From a bacterium (GTDB lineage Bacteria > Vulcanimicrobiota > Xenobia > Xenobiales > JADMJV01), in the NCBI GenBank assembly GCA_030149525.1, contig JASBRJ010000129.1, positions 1-52,722 on the forward strand: 52,722 nucleotides of DNA. The letters run 5' to 3'. Of the stretch, positions 8,518 to 17,054 are shown in pieces. Under the pieces are notes generated by a model. It saw only the letters and a program-made list of their open reading frames with translations, was not told the origin of the DNA and searched no databases. Both the position numbers and the translations under genes were made by a program. How positions within the stretch are numbered: the stretch's first letter is position 1; the number at the start of each line of letters is the position of its first letter.

Positions 8518-9672
8518 TTGGCTAGGCTTCTCGCTTATCTCAATATTTTTTTCCATGGAGCGCTGTGTGGCATGCTTGCGGTTGTGGTCACCTCTTGCGC
8601 CCAAGCTCTGGGTATCGAGAATTCCGATGTGGTCTCCACTTTCGCCGTTTTTAGCCTGGCCAGTACGGCGATGATCCACATAAATACAAGCTTTCTGCTG
8701 CCACGTTATAGAGTCGGTCAGGTGTTGACGCTGGCCTCTCTCATTTTCTTGGTGAGCATCTTCCTTTTTATGACCTGCAGCGACAAGACTTCGCTCACCT
8801 GGGCTTTCTTGTCTCTGGGGCTTGGTCTAGGGATGGGATTTTCCACTGCCAACTATCTGCTGGTCTCTCGCTACGAGGGGAGGGAACGAAGCTCAAAGCT
8901 TGCTCTTATGACCTTCTTTTACTGCGTTGGGGCCACCCTCTCTCCGGCCATCGGTGGACAGATCCTCTCTCGTTCCTTGCCCTGGCAATACAGTCTTCTC
9001 TGGCCTATCGCGATTTTTTGGCTGGGGAACCTGGTCAGTTTCTGGTTGCCGGCGAAGCGTTACGAGAGCTCGGCTGCCAAGAGAGCTTATGGAGCTTGGC
9101 CTCGAGAGGTTTACCTGGTGGCGCTGTCTCTCTTTTTGTTCAGCCTGGCCGAAATCTCTTTCACCAGTTGGCTCAACGTTGACGGGGAAGAGGTCATGAA
9201 GCTCGGGGTGGAGGACGCGGCCTATTTGGCAAGTGTCTTCTGGTTCGTGGTTGGTGTGGGGCGTTACAGTGCCAGTCGAGTCCTGCTGCGGGTTCCGGAC
9301 AAGACGTTTGTTCTGTTCAGTTGCCTGATAGCCGTGCTGGGGTTCTTGCTCTATATCCGGGTCTCAAGCTATGGCTTGGCTTTGCTGGCGGTGTCGATCC
9401 TAGGCCTGGGACTGTCGGCGGTCAATCCGTCGCTCGTGAGCTTGGGAACGAGTTTTTCTCGCTCTCCGGGACTTCTCAGTTTTCTCCTCACTGCAGGCTC
9501 TTTGGGACCGGTGGTGGCGCCGCTGACCTCTCAGTGGATCTACGCTCGCTACGGCAGCTTCGGGAACGTGGCAAGCTGCCTTGTCTATCTAGGGGCCCTG
9601 GTTGGGTTGGTGGCGTTCTTAAAAACTCGCCACCTGGGAGAAGAAGTGACCCATGAAGCAAACGCCGGTTAG
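8518..9672 (+). CDS. Major facilitator superfamily transporter
   Basis: A 384-aa inner-membrane protein with about 11-12 hydrophobic segments, beginning with LLAYLNIFFHGALCGMLAVVV and including a GLGLGMGFSTANYLLVSRY segment typical of MFS helix 4. A cytosolic basic stretch after KRYESSAAKRAYG separates the two six-helix halves. It resembles sugar or efflux carriers of the TsgA/FucP type, but the substrate cannot be told. The TTG start at 8518 has AAGG about 8 bases upstream and follows the phosphoesterase gene by 9 bases. Its 3' end overlaps a small leftward gene. Confidence 0.85.
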   Translation: MARLLAYLNIFFHGALCGMLAVVVTSCAQALGIENSDVVSTFAVFSLASTAMIHINTSFLLPRYRVGQVLTLASLIFLVSIFLFMTCSDKTSLTWAFLSLGLGLGMGFSTANYLLVSRYEGRERSSKLALMTFFYCVGATLSPAIGGQILSRSLPWQYSLLWPIAIFWLGNLVSFWLPAKRYESSAAKRAYGAWPREVYLVALSLFLFSLAEISFTSWLNVDGEEVMKLGVEDAAYLASVFWFVVGVGRYSASRVLLRVPDKTFVLFSCLIAVLGFLLYIRVSSYGLALLAVSILGLGLSAVNPSLVSLGTSFSRSPGLLSFLLTAGSLGPVVAPLTSQWIYARYGSFGNVASCLVYLGALVGLVAFLKTRHLGEEVTHEANAG

Positions 9673-9873
9673 AACAAGAAAGTTGGTATAAAAGCGAGTG
9701 TCCGAGCCGGCGGGCGCTTCTCGAAGAGCGGCCATTTCGGCAAGCACGGTGTTCTGACGGCACTCCTTGACTCGTTGGGGCTGAGAAGGTTGAGGCATCT
9801 GAGACATCAGCGCTGCGCGGAGGCGAGAGTGTTGACAGTTCTGCACAAGTTCTTGGGTGTTTCTTCTCTTCAT
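9619..9873 (-). CDS. Small putative C-tail-anchored protein, 84 aa
   Basis: Unrecognised small protein downstream of dus. The ATG at 9871-9873 has GGTGGG 3 bases upstream. The first 55 residues are polar with many Gln, Arg and Ser (for example SQMPQPSQPQRVKE), and the last 22 are hydrophobic, FYTNFLVLTGVCFMGHFF, which could be a C-terminal membrane anchor. The last 54 bases overlap the 3' end of the convergent MFS gene on the other strand. The start signal and composition support a real gene, but there is no family support. Confidence 0.45.
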   Translation of the reverse strand: MKRRNTQELVQNCQHSRLRAALMSQMPQPSQPQRVKECRQNTVLAEMAALREAPAGSDTRFYTNFLVLTGVCFMGHFFSQVASF

Positions 9874-9963
9874 ATTCCCACCTTACAACGCTGAGTTGGA
9901 ACCGAGGTGTACCGGGGTGGTTGTTTTTTGGAGTTTTGTTAACAGTTTTGTAACATTGTCTCA

Positions 9964-9985
9964 AGGAGAATGACTTTTCTCTCCT
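9964..9985. other. Hairpin behind dus
   Basis: AGGAGA (9964-9969) pairs with TCTCCT (9980-9985) just after the dus stop codon. No T run follows in the leftward direction, so it is not a standard intrinsic terminator. It could protect the mRNA end or weaken read-through into the small gene that follows. The 9886-9963 stretch between it and that gene is A/T-rich on one side and holds no other feature I can support. Confidence 0.35.
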
Positions 9986-9991
9986 ATAGTA

Positions 9992-11122
9992 TTATTTGGC
10001 CCAGGTCTTTTCCTCGGCCTCAAGCAAAAACTGTTCCATTTGCTCGAAAGTCTCGGCCTTCACTAATCTCTCCCTCAACTCCATTTCCAGTTCTGTGCGT
10101 TCCGGCCGGTTGTGATCGGTGGGGGCTCCTAATCGATAGGGAAGGAGTTGGCCTCGAAGCTCTCTCACGACGACCTTTTCGGGCTTCTTGACGAGTGTGC
10201 GGGTGAGTTCGAATTGGCGGCGAGCGATTCTGGCAGGATGAAACCGGGCGTCAGGCAGAGGCTTACCGCAAAGCTCATGAGCCATTTTGGCTAAGATCCA
10301 GGGGCGGCGCAGGCATTCCCTTCCCAACATCAGCCCGTCGCACCCCGTTTCCTGGAGCACCATCCGAGCCGACTCAGTGTCCACAATATCCCCATTGGCA
10401 ATCACGGCCATGGAGCTGCCGACGGTCTCTTTCACTTTGGCGGTCACGGAGTGATCGCTTTGCCCCTTAAAGCCTTGCTTGGCGTAGCGCCCGTGAACGG
10501 TGATCAACTTGGCTCCGGCGTTTGCCGCAGCCTGGGCGAAAGAAACGGCGGTCGGTTTGCCCTGCTCAAACCCGATCCGAACCTTCACCGTGACAGGAAC
10601 GTCGACAGCTTCACACACCGCTCTAACAACCGCTTCAGCCTTGAGAAGATCGCTTAAGAGCGCTGCCCCGCAACCTTTCTTGGCCACCTTTGGCACCCAG
10701 CATCCCATATTGATGTCGACAATGGGGGCTCCAGCCTCTACCACCAGGCGCGCTGCGGTGGCCATTTCCTGAGGTACGGAGCCGAAGAGTTGAACAGCGA
10801 AAGGCCATTCGGCCGGACTCCAGTCGAAAAGGTCGCGAGTCTGCCGAGACTTAGGGTTGTGCTCCAAAACATGACTTGAGATGAGTTCTGAACAAACCAG
10901 CCCACAAGCTCCCAGCTCTCGAACCAGGGTTCGAAATCCTACATGAGTATGACCGGCCATGGGGGCGAGCAGAAGGGGAGGATCGATGGGTATCGAGCCC
11001 AGTTGAAACGGTTTGAGCCTAGGTTCAGAGGAAGACACTTGGCGGAAAACTTTCGCGACGGACGCAGCCAGGCCCCCCGGCTCGGCGGCGGGATTTGGCA
11101 AAGTTATTACCGAATCGCACAC
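9992..11122 (-). CDS. dusB: tRNA-dihydrouridine synthase
   Basis: FMN enzyme that reduces uridine to dihydrouridine in tRNA. Seen are LLLAPMAGHTHVGFRTL (FMN site), the catalytic Cys141 in DINMGCWVPKV (normally GCP), VKVRIGF, ITVHGRYAKQGFKGQSD, VIANGDI and GLMLGREC. The C-terminal tail carries the usual helical domain. The start is uncertain: the GTG at 11122 lies 2 bases from the divergent TPR gene and leaves a 35-residue leader before the conserved core; an in-frame TTG (residue 8) or GTG (residue 29) are alternatives. The DusB subgroup is my best guess from the VPKVxKKGCGAALL stretch. Confidence 0.9.
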   Translation of the reverse strand: MCDSVITLPNPAAEPGGLAASVAKVFRQVSSSEPRLKPFQLGSIPIDPPLLLAPMAGHTHVGFRTLVRELGACGLVCSELISSHVLEHNPKSRQTRDLFDWSPAEWPFAVQLFGSVPQEMATAARLVVEAGAPIVDINMGCWVPKVAKKGCGAALLSDLLKAEAVVRAVCEAVDVPVTVKVRIGFEQGKPTAVSFAQAAANAGAKLITVHGRYAKQGFKGQSDHSVTAKVKETVGSSMAVIANGDIVDTESARMVLQETGCDGLMLGRECLRRPWILAKMAHELCGKPLPDARFHPARIARRQFELTRTLVKKPEKVVVRELRGQLLPYRLGAPTDHNRPERTELEMELRERLVKAETFEQMEQFLLEAEEKTWAK

Positions 11123-11124
11123 CC

Positions 11125-13086
11125 ATGAGCAAGGAAAAGGCTTCCACCTCGGAACTGAGGCTTGAGGAGCTACAAGAGGGCACCTTGGCAGCTCCGAAGG
11201 ACTCCGAGTTATGCCTGACTCTGGGGGAGGCTTTTCTGCGTGTCAACAAAGTCGACGACGCAGCCGCCAGCTATCAGCGTGCCGTGGAACTCGATCCCCG
11301 CTCCGATCTCAAGGCCCTCTACTGGGAGTGGCTGGGGTTGGTGCGGGAAATGGAAGGTCGGTTGGAAGAGGCGCTGGAGGCCTATTTTCAATGGCTTGAC
11401 ACCGACCCGGTTGCTATCAGCCCTCTGGATCGACTGGGAACTTTGCTGGTGGTGTTGGGTCGTTGGACCGATTTGCGGCTGCTCGGGCCCCAGTTTGAGC
11501 GACGGATCGAGGTCTCGGGTCATCCTCGAGGAAGAGAATCCTTGGCGCTCTACACGTTTGTTTCCGAGCAGTTCGGTCAAACCGAGACCGACGATGCTAA
11601 AGAGGTAACCCTGGCCGCTCTTGAGGCCGATCCTGACTCTCCCTCAATGCGTTTTTTGCTGGGCTTGATCGCCTATCGGGAGGGCAGTCTCGAGTTGGCC
11701 CGAGGGGAATTCGAACGGGTTCTGCAGTTAGATTCGGAAGGACTCTGGCAAGAGCCGCGCTTCGCTCTTGAATGGAACGCCTCTAAGGCCAGAGTCATGG
11801 TGGCAAAGCTTGCTCGCCAACAAGGAGACGTGGAAACGGCGCTCCGATTGCTAACCGAGGCCGAAGACTTGGAGCGCAGCGACTCTGAAGGGCTCATTGA
11901 AGTGGCCGAGTTGCTGGTGGAGAACAATCACTACGATCAGCTCTTGAAATTGATGCGGCAAGTGCCTTCCGGACCGTCGAGGTTGAATCGATTGGAGGCG
12001 GAAAGCCTTCTGGGCAAAGGGCGGCTGTCTCAAGCAGAAGGGATCTATCAGACTGAGGCCAGCCTGTTTCTGCCGAATTCTAGCGAGCCCGAGTCTTGCC
12101 TTGAGCCGGCAAGCCTCTCCCAGCGCCTGTGGGAACTCCATAGCCGTTTCGGTCAGGGGGAGTCCATCGGTGAGGCCCTCGGTGAGTTACGACGGGAATT
12201 TCGCGAGAGCCTGGAGGAGCACCCGGTGGGGGCAAGCCTCACCCTTCTCAGCCGATTCTCCTCAGGTGTTCTGGACAGCGAAGCTCTTGAGCAACAGGTG
12301 ATGAAGTTGTGTGCCGACTTTCCTGAAGAGCTCATCGTGTGGGAGACGTCTCAGCGGATTCTTCAAAGCATCGGACGCCCTGCTCAAGCCCATCTGTCGG
12401 CTCTCATGGCCAGCAAGTTGCGCCACGGTTCTCAGCCCGGTCCCACCGGCGCCTACAATGCACGACAGGCCCCGGGGCCGAGAGTTTTGGTGGGCATCGT
12501 GACCGCCTACGGCCCACTGGTTGTGAAGATCGAAGCTGATGTGGGAAGACATAAGACCAATACCCTTTTCGGTTGGGGTCGGGACGTGCTTGTTTCGGGT
12601 TTGGATCTTGCCGGTGGTGTGCTGGAAAATCTTGCCGAAGAGCACTCCGCGTCGCGGGAAGCCCTACCGGAGTTTTCCTTTTTTCCCAAGAGCTTCAGAG
12701 TGATGGTAACGCCCGTCTCGGTGCCCATGGAGACATCGGCAGCCGGTCTGATGGAAGACGGAGAGTTGGCAAGCCTTCCCTTGGGATTCTTGGTGGCGCT
12801 TCTCTCGGTGGTCAAGGAGCCGGCCTGCCAGGACATTCTTGTCATGGGAAGGTTGGGTCTCAGGGGCCAGGTCGACGGTGTGCCGGATTTGGAAGAAACG
12901 CTTCTTGCCGTTCATCAGAGCGGAGCAACCTGGGATCAGTTGTTGCTGGCTGAAGCCGGGGCTTTTCGGCTGCTTCGAGCGCCCGCGTGGCTCTGGCACG
13001 GTCGGAAAGTGACTCTGGTTAAAGAAGCCTCCCAACTGGTCTTGCCGCCTCCCCGCACCCTCCATTACGGAAAGGAACTCGCGTGA
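11125..13086 (+). CDS. TPR protein with C-terminal degenerate Lon/RadA-type (S5-fold) domain
   Basis: A cytosolic protein of 653 aa from ATG 11125; an in-frame TTG at 11095 has less support. Residues 1 to about 430 are tetratricopeptide-like helical repeats (SYQRAVELDP is a clear TPR). About 450-615 resembles the C-terminal domain of Lon, RadA and ComM: VLVGIVTAYGP, VLVSGLDLAGGVLENLA, VMVTPVSVP, LGFLVALLSVVKEPACQD and MGRLGLRGQVDGVPDLEETLLAVHQSG. The Lon catalytic Ser (DGPSAG) is replaced by DGELAS and the catalytic Lys (GGLKEK) by DLEET, so it cannot be a Lon-type protease. It overlaps the Clp-like gene as GTGA, implying a functional pair. The fold assignment rests on pattern matching only. 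Confidence 0.8.
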   Translation: MSKEKASTSELRLEELQEGTLAAPKDSELCLTLGEAFLRVNKVDDAAASYQRAVELDPRSDLKALYWEWLGLVREMEGRLEEALEAYFQWLDTDPVAISPLDRLGTLLVVLGRWTDLRLLGPQFERRIEVSGHPRGRESLALYTFVSEQFGQTETDDAKEVTLAALEADPDSPSMRFLLGLIAYREGSLELARGEFERVLQLDSEGLWQEPRFALEWNASKARVMVAKLARQQGDVETALRLLTEAEDLERSDSEGLIEVAELLVENNHYDQLLKLMRQVPSGPSRLNRLEAESLLGKGRLSQAEGIYQTEASLFLPNSSEPESCLEPASLSQRLWELHSRFGQGESIGEALGELRREFRESLEEHPVGASLTLLSRFSSGVLDSEALEQQVMKLCADFPEELIVWETSQRILQSIGRPAQAHLSALMASKLRHGSQPGPTGAYNARQAPGPRVLVGIVTAYGPLVVKIEADVGRHKTNTLFGWGRDVLVSGLDLAGGVLENLAEEHSASREALPEFSFFPKSFRVMVTPVSVPMETSAAGLMEDGELASLPLGFLVALLSVVKEPACQDILVMGRLGLRGQVDGVPDLEETLLAVHQSGATWDQLLLAEAGAFRLLRAPAWLWHGRKVTLVKEASQLVLPPPRTLHYGKELA

Positions 13087-14513
13087 GAAGAACACCTGAG
13101 TTTGAGTCGACGCTTGAGCGAGCCAGAGAGGAATGCCGTCTGCTCGGTCACGGATTTGTGGGTTCGGAGCATCTTCTTCTAGGGCTTCTGGGCTTTCGTG
13201 AAGGTGCTGCGGCCAAGTTTTTGCGAGAGCGAAAGTTTAGCCTCTCCCGTTTGCGTCAGGAAGTGGTTGCCCAGGTGGGCAAGGGTGATGGAAACTTCAG
13301 TCGTGAAAATCCACCTCCTTCGCTGAGAGCCCTGGGCATCGTCCGACTGGCCGAAGAGAGTGCGCGATTGGAAGGTTCGGAGGCCGACAGCCTTACGTTG
13401 CTGTGGGCGCTTCTTCGCGATCGGGAATCGGATGCCAGCCAACTCTTGGTTCGCATGGGCGTGGATCTGGCCAGTTGGGCCGCCGCCGTGGAGGAGCGGA
13501 TCGGTGAGCGAACTCGACGAAGACCGAGAACTTTTTTTCGGAAAGGGGAGCGTCAACGTTCCTTACAAGCGGAAATGAGACGTTGGAAGGAGCGCATGCG
13601 AGGGGCGCGTGATCTGCTGAACGAGCAGATGGTAGGACAGTCGGCCGCCGTGGACAGAGTGGTCTCAACGCTGACTAGAGCCTGGGCGGGTCTTGCCGAA
13701 TCTCGACGCCCTTTGGCCTCTTTTCTATTTCTCGGTCCTCGAGGGGCCGGTAAGGCGACTCTGGCCCGGAGCCTGGCGCCCCTTCTTTACGGTGATGAAG
13801 AGCGTTTGCTGAGGATCGATATGGAAGAATTTGGCGGAGAGGAGGACGCGGACCGTCTGACCGGTTCCAACAATGAGCCTCTCGGTCTTCTCACCAGCCT
13901 CGCCCTGGAGTACCCCTACTCCATCTTTCTTTTGGAAAGCATCGAGCGTGCCCATCCCAGAGCCTTGGCCAAGGTGAACCAGATTCTCGGTCGCGGCTTC
14001 GCGGTGGACGGTCAGGGTCAACGCGTGTCTTTTCGAGATCATGTGATCGTGCTTTCCGTGAACATCGACTCTGAATATATGGAGCGGACGAACCCTCTCG
14101 GATTTCGCCTCTCCACTCGGGGAGTGAAAGATGTTGACGTTATGGAGAAAGAGTTGCTTCCTGAGATAGAGCGGAATCTTGGTCGCGAAGTGACGGAGAA
14201 GGTTGACGAAGTGATTGTCTTCTATCCCCTAGAAGATCCCGAGTTTCGACAACTTCTGGATCGCTGGTCTCGGGAGCTTGAAGATAAGCTTTGGCAACGG
14301 CGCTCCTTGAAAGTGGAAGTGACGGAGCAGATCACTCGAGCAATCCTCAGCGAATCCCACTCCACCCCCGACGCTCTGCGTCGCAGTTTTCTCCGTATCG
14401 TCGAGAATCGACTGGCGGCGGAAATGCTCAACGGGCGCCTCAAGGTAGGGGAGAGTTATCGGCTGGAAACCGGCGAGTCCGGTGAAGTGGTCATCAAAAA
14501 AAAGGAGAGCTAA
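13083..14513 (+). CDS. ClpC-like protein: Clp-N domain plus degenerate single D2-type AAA+ module
   Basis: 476 aa. Residues 1-140 hold two Clp N repeats (RAREECRLLGHGFVGSEHLLLGLL; AEESARLEGSEADSLTLLWALL). After a basic linker, 180-476 align with the second ATPase of ClpB/ClpC (VGQSAAVDRV, SFLFLGP, RIDMEEF, FRDHVIVLSVN). D1 and the middle domain are absent. Walker A is GPRGAGKA (Thr to Ala at 225), Walker B LLDE is LLES, the pore loop GYVG is deleted, the NRID arginine-finger region reads TEKVD and sensor 2 is altered. ATP hydrolysis and substrate threading are therefore unlikely. The GTG start overlaps the TPR/Lon-like stop. I infer an adaptor or regulatory scaffold rather than an unfoldase. 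Confidence 0.85.
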   Translation: MRRTPEFESTLERAREECRLLGHGFVGSEHLLLGLLGFREGAAAKFLRERKFSLSRLRQEVVAQVGKGDGNFSRENPPPSLRALGIVRLAEESARLEGSEADSLTLLWALLRDRESDASQLLVRMGVDLASWAAAVEERIGERTRRRPRTFFRKGERQRSLQAEMRRWKERMRGARDLLNEQMVGQSAAVDRVVSTLTRAWAGLAESRRPLASFLFLGPRGAGKATLARSLAPLLYGDEERLLRIDMEEFGGEEDADRLTGSNNEPLGLLTSLALEYPYSIFLLESIERAHPRALAKVNQILGRGFAVDGQGQRVSFRDHVIVLSVNIDSEYMERTNPLGFRLSTRGVKDVDVMEKELLPEIERNLGREVTEKVDEVIVFYPLEDPEFRQLLDRWSRELEDKLWQRRSLKVEVTEQITRAILSESHSTPDALRRSFLRIVENRLAAEMLNGRLKVGESYRLETGESGEVVIKKKES

Positions 14514-14791
14514 CTCTCCTTTTCCCGCTTGTCCTTGGAATCTACGGATGACTCTTTGGCGAGGATCATCCCGGCCAAATTGGGCACTCGAACCTTGCCC
14601 TGGTCGGCCAGACGACAGAAGATTCCGGCCGCCGAAAGTCCGATAGCGAGAGCGAAACCGATTTTTCCCATGCTCTCGAAGGTGTCTCCCACTTCACCCC
14701 ATGTCACCGGTCGGCTCCGGGGGGCAAGTTCCGACCCGGGGCGAGTGGCAAGAGATGGCTTCGTTTCTTCTGGCTGCTGATCGTCTGTCAC
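14510..14791 (-). CDS. Small single-pass membrane protein, 93 aa
   Basis: Not recognised. Residues 1-30 and 70-93 are polar, with a charged C-terminal tail (SKDKREKES). A hydrophobic stretch at about 44-58 (IGFALAIGLSAAGIF) could span the membrane once. Its GTG start overlaps the stop of the NHL-repeat gene as GTGA, so it is co-translated with that gene. Its stop overlaps the end of the convergent Clp-like gene by 4 bases. A partner of the secreted NHL protein is possible but unproven. Confidence 0.65.
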   Translation of the reverse strand: MTDDQQPEETKPSLATRPGSELAPRSRPVTWGEVGDTFESMGKIGFALAIGLSAAGIFCRLADQGKVRVPNLAGMILAKESSVDSKDKREKES

Positions 14792-15906
14792 TTTTTCTTC
14801 TTCTTTTTCCCTTTGCCGTCTTCTTCGTCTTCCTCGGGTTCCGGTGCCGGAGCGGGGCTATAGATGAAGATGGACGTGGGGTTTCTTAGAACTGATGTGG
14901 GGTCTTGGCTGTGGCCGAAAAACTCACCCAAAACCTTGCCGCTGCCATCTACCTCCAGTATGCGGTCGTTGCCGCTGTCCGCGATGAAGAAGCGTTTCCC
15001 TGTTTCATCCACGGCCATGCCCTGGGGTCGACTCAGTCGCCATTCGCGAATGCGACGAAACGGAAATTCTCGCAATCGCTGACCTTCCATGTCGCGCATT
15101 TCAACGAGTCTCTGGCCACTTCCGTCTACGAACAGCATCTCTCGCCCGGCCGTCACCAGCATGGAGGGAAGGAACTGTGAGCCCTGTAGACCCTCTCCAT
15201 CGAACACCTTCCAGCGCCGTCGTCCATTGTCCATCCAGGTCTTGAAAAGTTTGCCTCCCGGAGGGTCTTCTCCGGCACAAATATATAGGGCTCCGTCACC
15301 GTCGAGCCAGAGGCTGCCGGGTCGCGTCATTTGGCTGTGGGTCAGAACTTCTTTGAAATCCCGTCCGGTTTGCAGTTCATCGATCAAAACCACACGGTTG
15401 GCTTTGGTGTCGGCAATGTAGATGCCGTTCTTGTCTGCGGCCACCCCCATAGGCGAGGAAAAGCCTTCCATTTCGGCCCAGCCGCCGTCGGAGCTTTGAT
15501 CCATTCGCACCACTCGGTTGTTACCACTGTCGGCCACGTAGAGGCGACGTTGATAATCGACCCAAACCTGGGCCGGCCGAAGAAAGCGACCGAAGCCGTA
15601 ACCCGGGAGGCCTACGCTGGTGTAACCGTAACCCTTGATCCCCTGCATGATGACGACTCGACCGTTGTCGGTGTCGGAGATGAACATGACCGGTTCGCCG
15701 TTGGTGGGATCGACCTTCTCGGTGGCGGGGTCTTTAGCTTCTTCCTCGTTGGGCCCGAACAGCGCTTCGATGCTCTGTTCCGTGTTGGTAGGTTGGGCGA
15801 CCGGTTTCTTGGGTTTCCCCTCGGTGGCCTGTCCGAACGTGGTTCCGGTCGTCAGAGTGACCAGGAGAAGCAGCGTAAGTAACTTTGAAGGTGACACTGA
15901 TGGCAA
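14788..15906 (-). CDS. Secreted NHL-repeat beta-propeller protein
   Basis: A 372-aa exported protein. A signal peptide is visible (about 1-25, [20 protein letters not shown]), then a Pro/Glu-rich linker, then NHL repeats forming a six-bladed propeller: [45 protein letters not shown] and weaker copies. The C terminus is an acidic run followed by seven lysines (GKGKKKKKK). The TTG start at 15906 has AAGGAG 9 bases upstream, which supports it. NHL propellers usually bind proteins or sugars; no enzymatic motif is seen. It is divergent from pta over about 68 bases and coupled to the small membrane gene downstream. Confidence 0.85.
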   Translation of the reverse strand: MPSVSPSKLLTLLLLVTLTTGTTFGQATEGKPKKPVAQPTNTEQSIEALFGPNEEEAKDPATEKVDPTNGEPVMFISDTDNGRVVIMQGIKGYGYTSVGLPGYGFGRFLRPAQVWVDYQRRLYVADSGNNRVVRMDQSSDGGWAEMEGFSSPMGVAADKNGIYIADTKANRVVLIDELQTGRDFKEVLTHSQMTRPGSLWLDGDGALYICAGEDPPGGKLFKTWMDNGRRRWKVFDGEGLQGSQFLPSMLVTAGREMLFVDGSGQRLVEMRDMEGQRLREFPFRRIREWRLSRPQGMAVDETGKRFFIADSGNDRILEVDGSGKVLGEFFGHSQDPTSVLRNPTSIFIYSPAPAPEPEEDEEDGKGKKKKKK

Positions 15907-15974
15907 ATTCCTATACTCCTTGGCGCGCGTTTTGCGGCAGGCATTTCAAAACCTCCCAACAAACAGCTTTGGCC

Positions 15975-16982
15975 ATGACATTGACATCGAACCCTACTGT
16001 TATTGAAAAGTTACGCGAACGGGCAGCCCGTAACCCGAAGACGATTTTTCTGCCGGAGTCTCAGGATGACCGAACTCTGGAGGCCGCTAGCATACTGCAC
16101 GGAAGAGGATTGGTCAAAGTGGGCCTGATAGGGGAGGAGAAAGGTATCTTGGACAGAGTTCGGACGCTAGGTCTGGCCTGGGGAGATATCATGATCGTCG
16201 ATCCTCGTTATGACAGAGATCGGGATCGCTACATTCAAGCTTTTTACCAAAGACGAAAACACAAAGGATTGACCTTGGACGAAGCTGCCAAGGCGTTACA
16301 AGATAACCTGTACTACGCCAATATGATGGTGGAGCAGAAGGTGGCGCACGGGACGGTGGCCGGAGCCACCAACACCACCGCTCACACGGTGAGATCGGCG
16401 CTTCACTGCCTGGGTCTCAAGCGAGGTCTTCGAACCGTGTCCTCCTTTTTTCTCATGGAGAAAGCGGGGAGTCCGTTCGGAGAGGGTGGGGCTATGCTTT
16501 TTTCCGACTGCGGTGTCGTTATCGATCCCACATCCGAACAACTGGTGGAGATCGCCCTGACCACGGCCGAGAGTTGCCGTCAATTTTTAAATACGGAGCC
16601 CCGAATAGCACTCCTGAGCTTCTCCACCAAAGGGAGCGCCAAGCACCCCAAGGTCGACAAGGTTACCAACGCCTTGGAAACTTTGAAAGCTCGGGCCCCC
16701 GGTTTGCGGGTCGACGGTGAACTTCAGCTCGACGCGGCTCTGGTTCCCGGCGTGGCCCGCAAGAAGGCGCCGGAGTCTCAAGTGGCGGGGAAGGCCAACG
16801 TCCTCATTTTTCCCGATCTTCAAGCAGGCAATATCGGCTACAAACTCGCTGAGCGACTCGGTGGCTATACCGCAATCGGTCCCATTCTGCAGGGATTGGC
16901 GTCGCCTTCTAACGATCTTTCCCGTGGTTGCAAGGCAGAAGACATCGTAGATGCTTGTGTGATGACGGCCTTGCAAGCCTGA
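15975..16982 (+). CDS. pta: Phosphate acetyltransferase (Pta/Ptb family)
   Basis: Interconverts acetyl-CoA and acetyl phosphate. The short single-domain form (335 aa from ATG 15975) shows [71 protein letters not shown] and the C-terminal [23 protein letters not shown] and GPILQGL signatures. The ATG at 15975 matches the usual N terminus, though no clear ribosome site precedes it; an in-frame ATG at 15900 has AAGGTG 6 bases upstream but would add 25 atypical residues and overlap the NHL gene. No ackA is seen nearby, so butyryl or other acyl substrates remain possible. Confidence 0.92.
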   Translation: MTLTSNPTVIEKLRERAARNPKTIFLPESQDDRTLEAASILHGRGLVKVGLIGEEKGILDRVRTLGLAWGDIMIVDPRYDRDRDRYIQAFYQRRKHKGLTLDEAAKALQDNLYYANMMVEQKVAHGTVAGATNTTAHTVRSALHCLGLKRGLRTVSSFFLMEKAGSPFGEGGAMLFSDCGVVIDPTSEQLVEIALTTAESCRQFLNTEPRIALLSFSTKGSAKHPKVDKVTNALETLKARAPGLRVDGELQLDAALVPGVARKKAPESQVAGKANVLIFPDLQAGNIGYKLAERLGGYTAIGPILQGLASPSNDLSRGCKAEDIVDACVMTALQA

Positions 16983-17014
16983 GACGGGCGCCGCGGGCGC
17001 TTTCGGAGCCGCAA

Positions 17015-17046
17015 AGAAAAAAGACCCTGCATCGGGTCTTCTTTTA
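17015..17046. terminator. Bidirectional intrinsic terminator between pta and the TPR gene
   Basis: AAGACCC (17021-17027) pairs with GGGTCTT (17034-17040), with an A run before and T-rich tract after. It serves pta rightward and the TPR gene, whose stop codon is at 17055, leftward. Confidence 0.85.
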
Positions 17047-17054
17047 TTTGAGGG

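Noticed and set aside
11125-13086. Active Lon-type protease
   Set aside because: The domain resembles Lon but the catalytic Ser and Lys positions are replaced, so an active protease call is not supported.
15900-15975. Extended N terminus of pta from ATG 15900
   Set aside because: A ribosome-site-like AAGGTG precedes it, but the 25 extra residues do not fit the family and would overlap the divergent NHL gene start.
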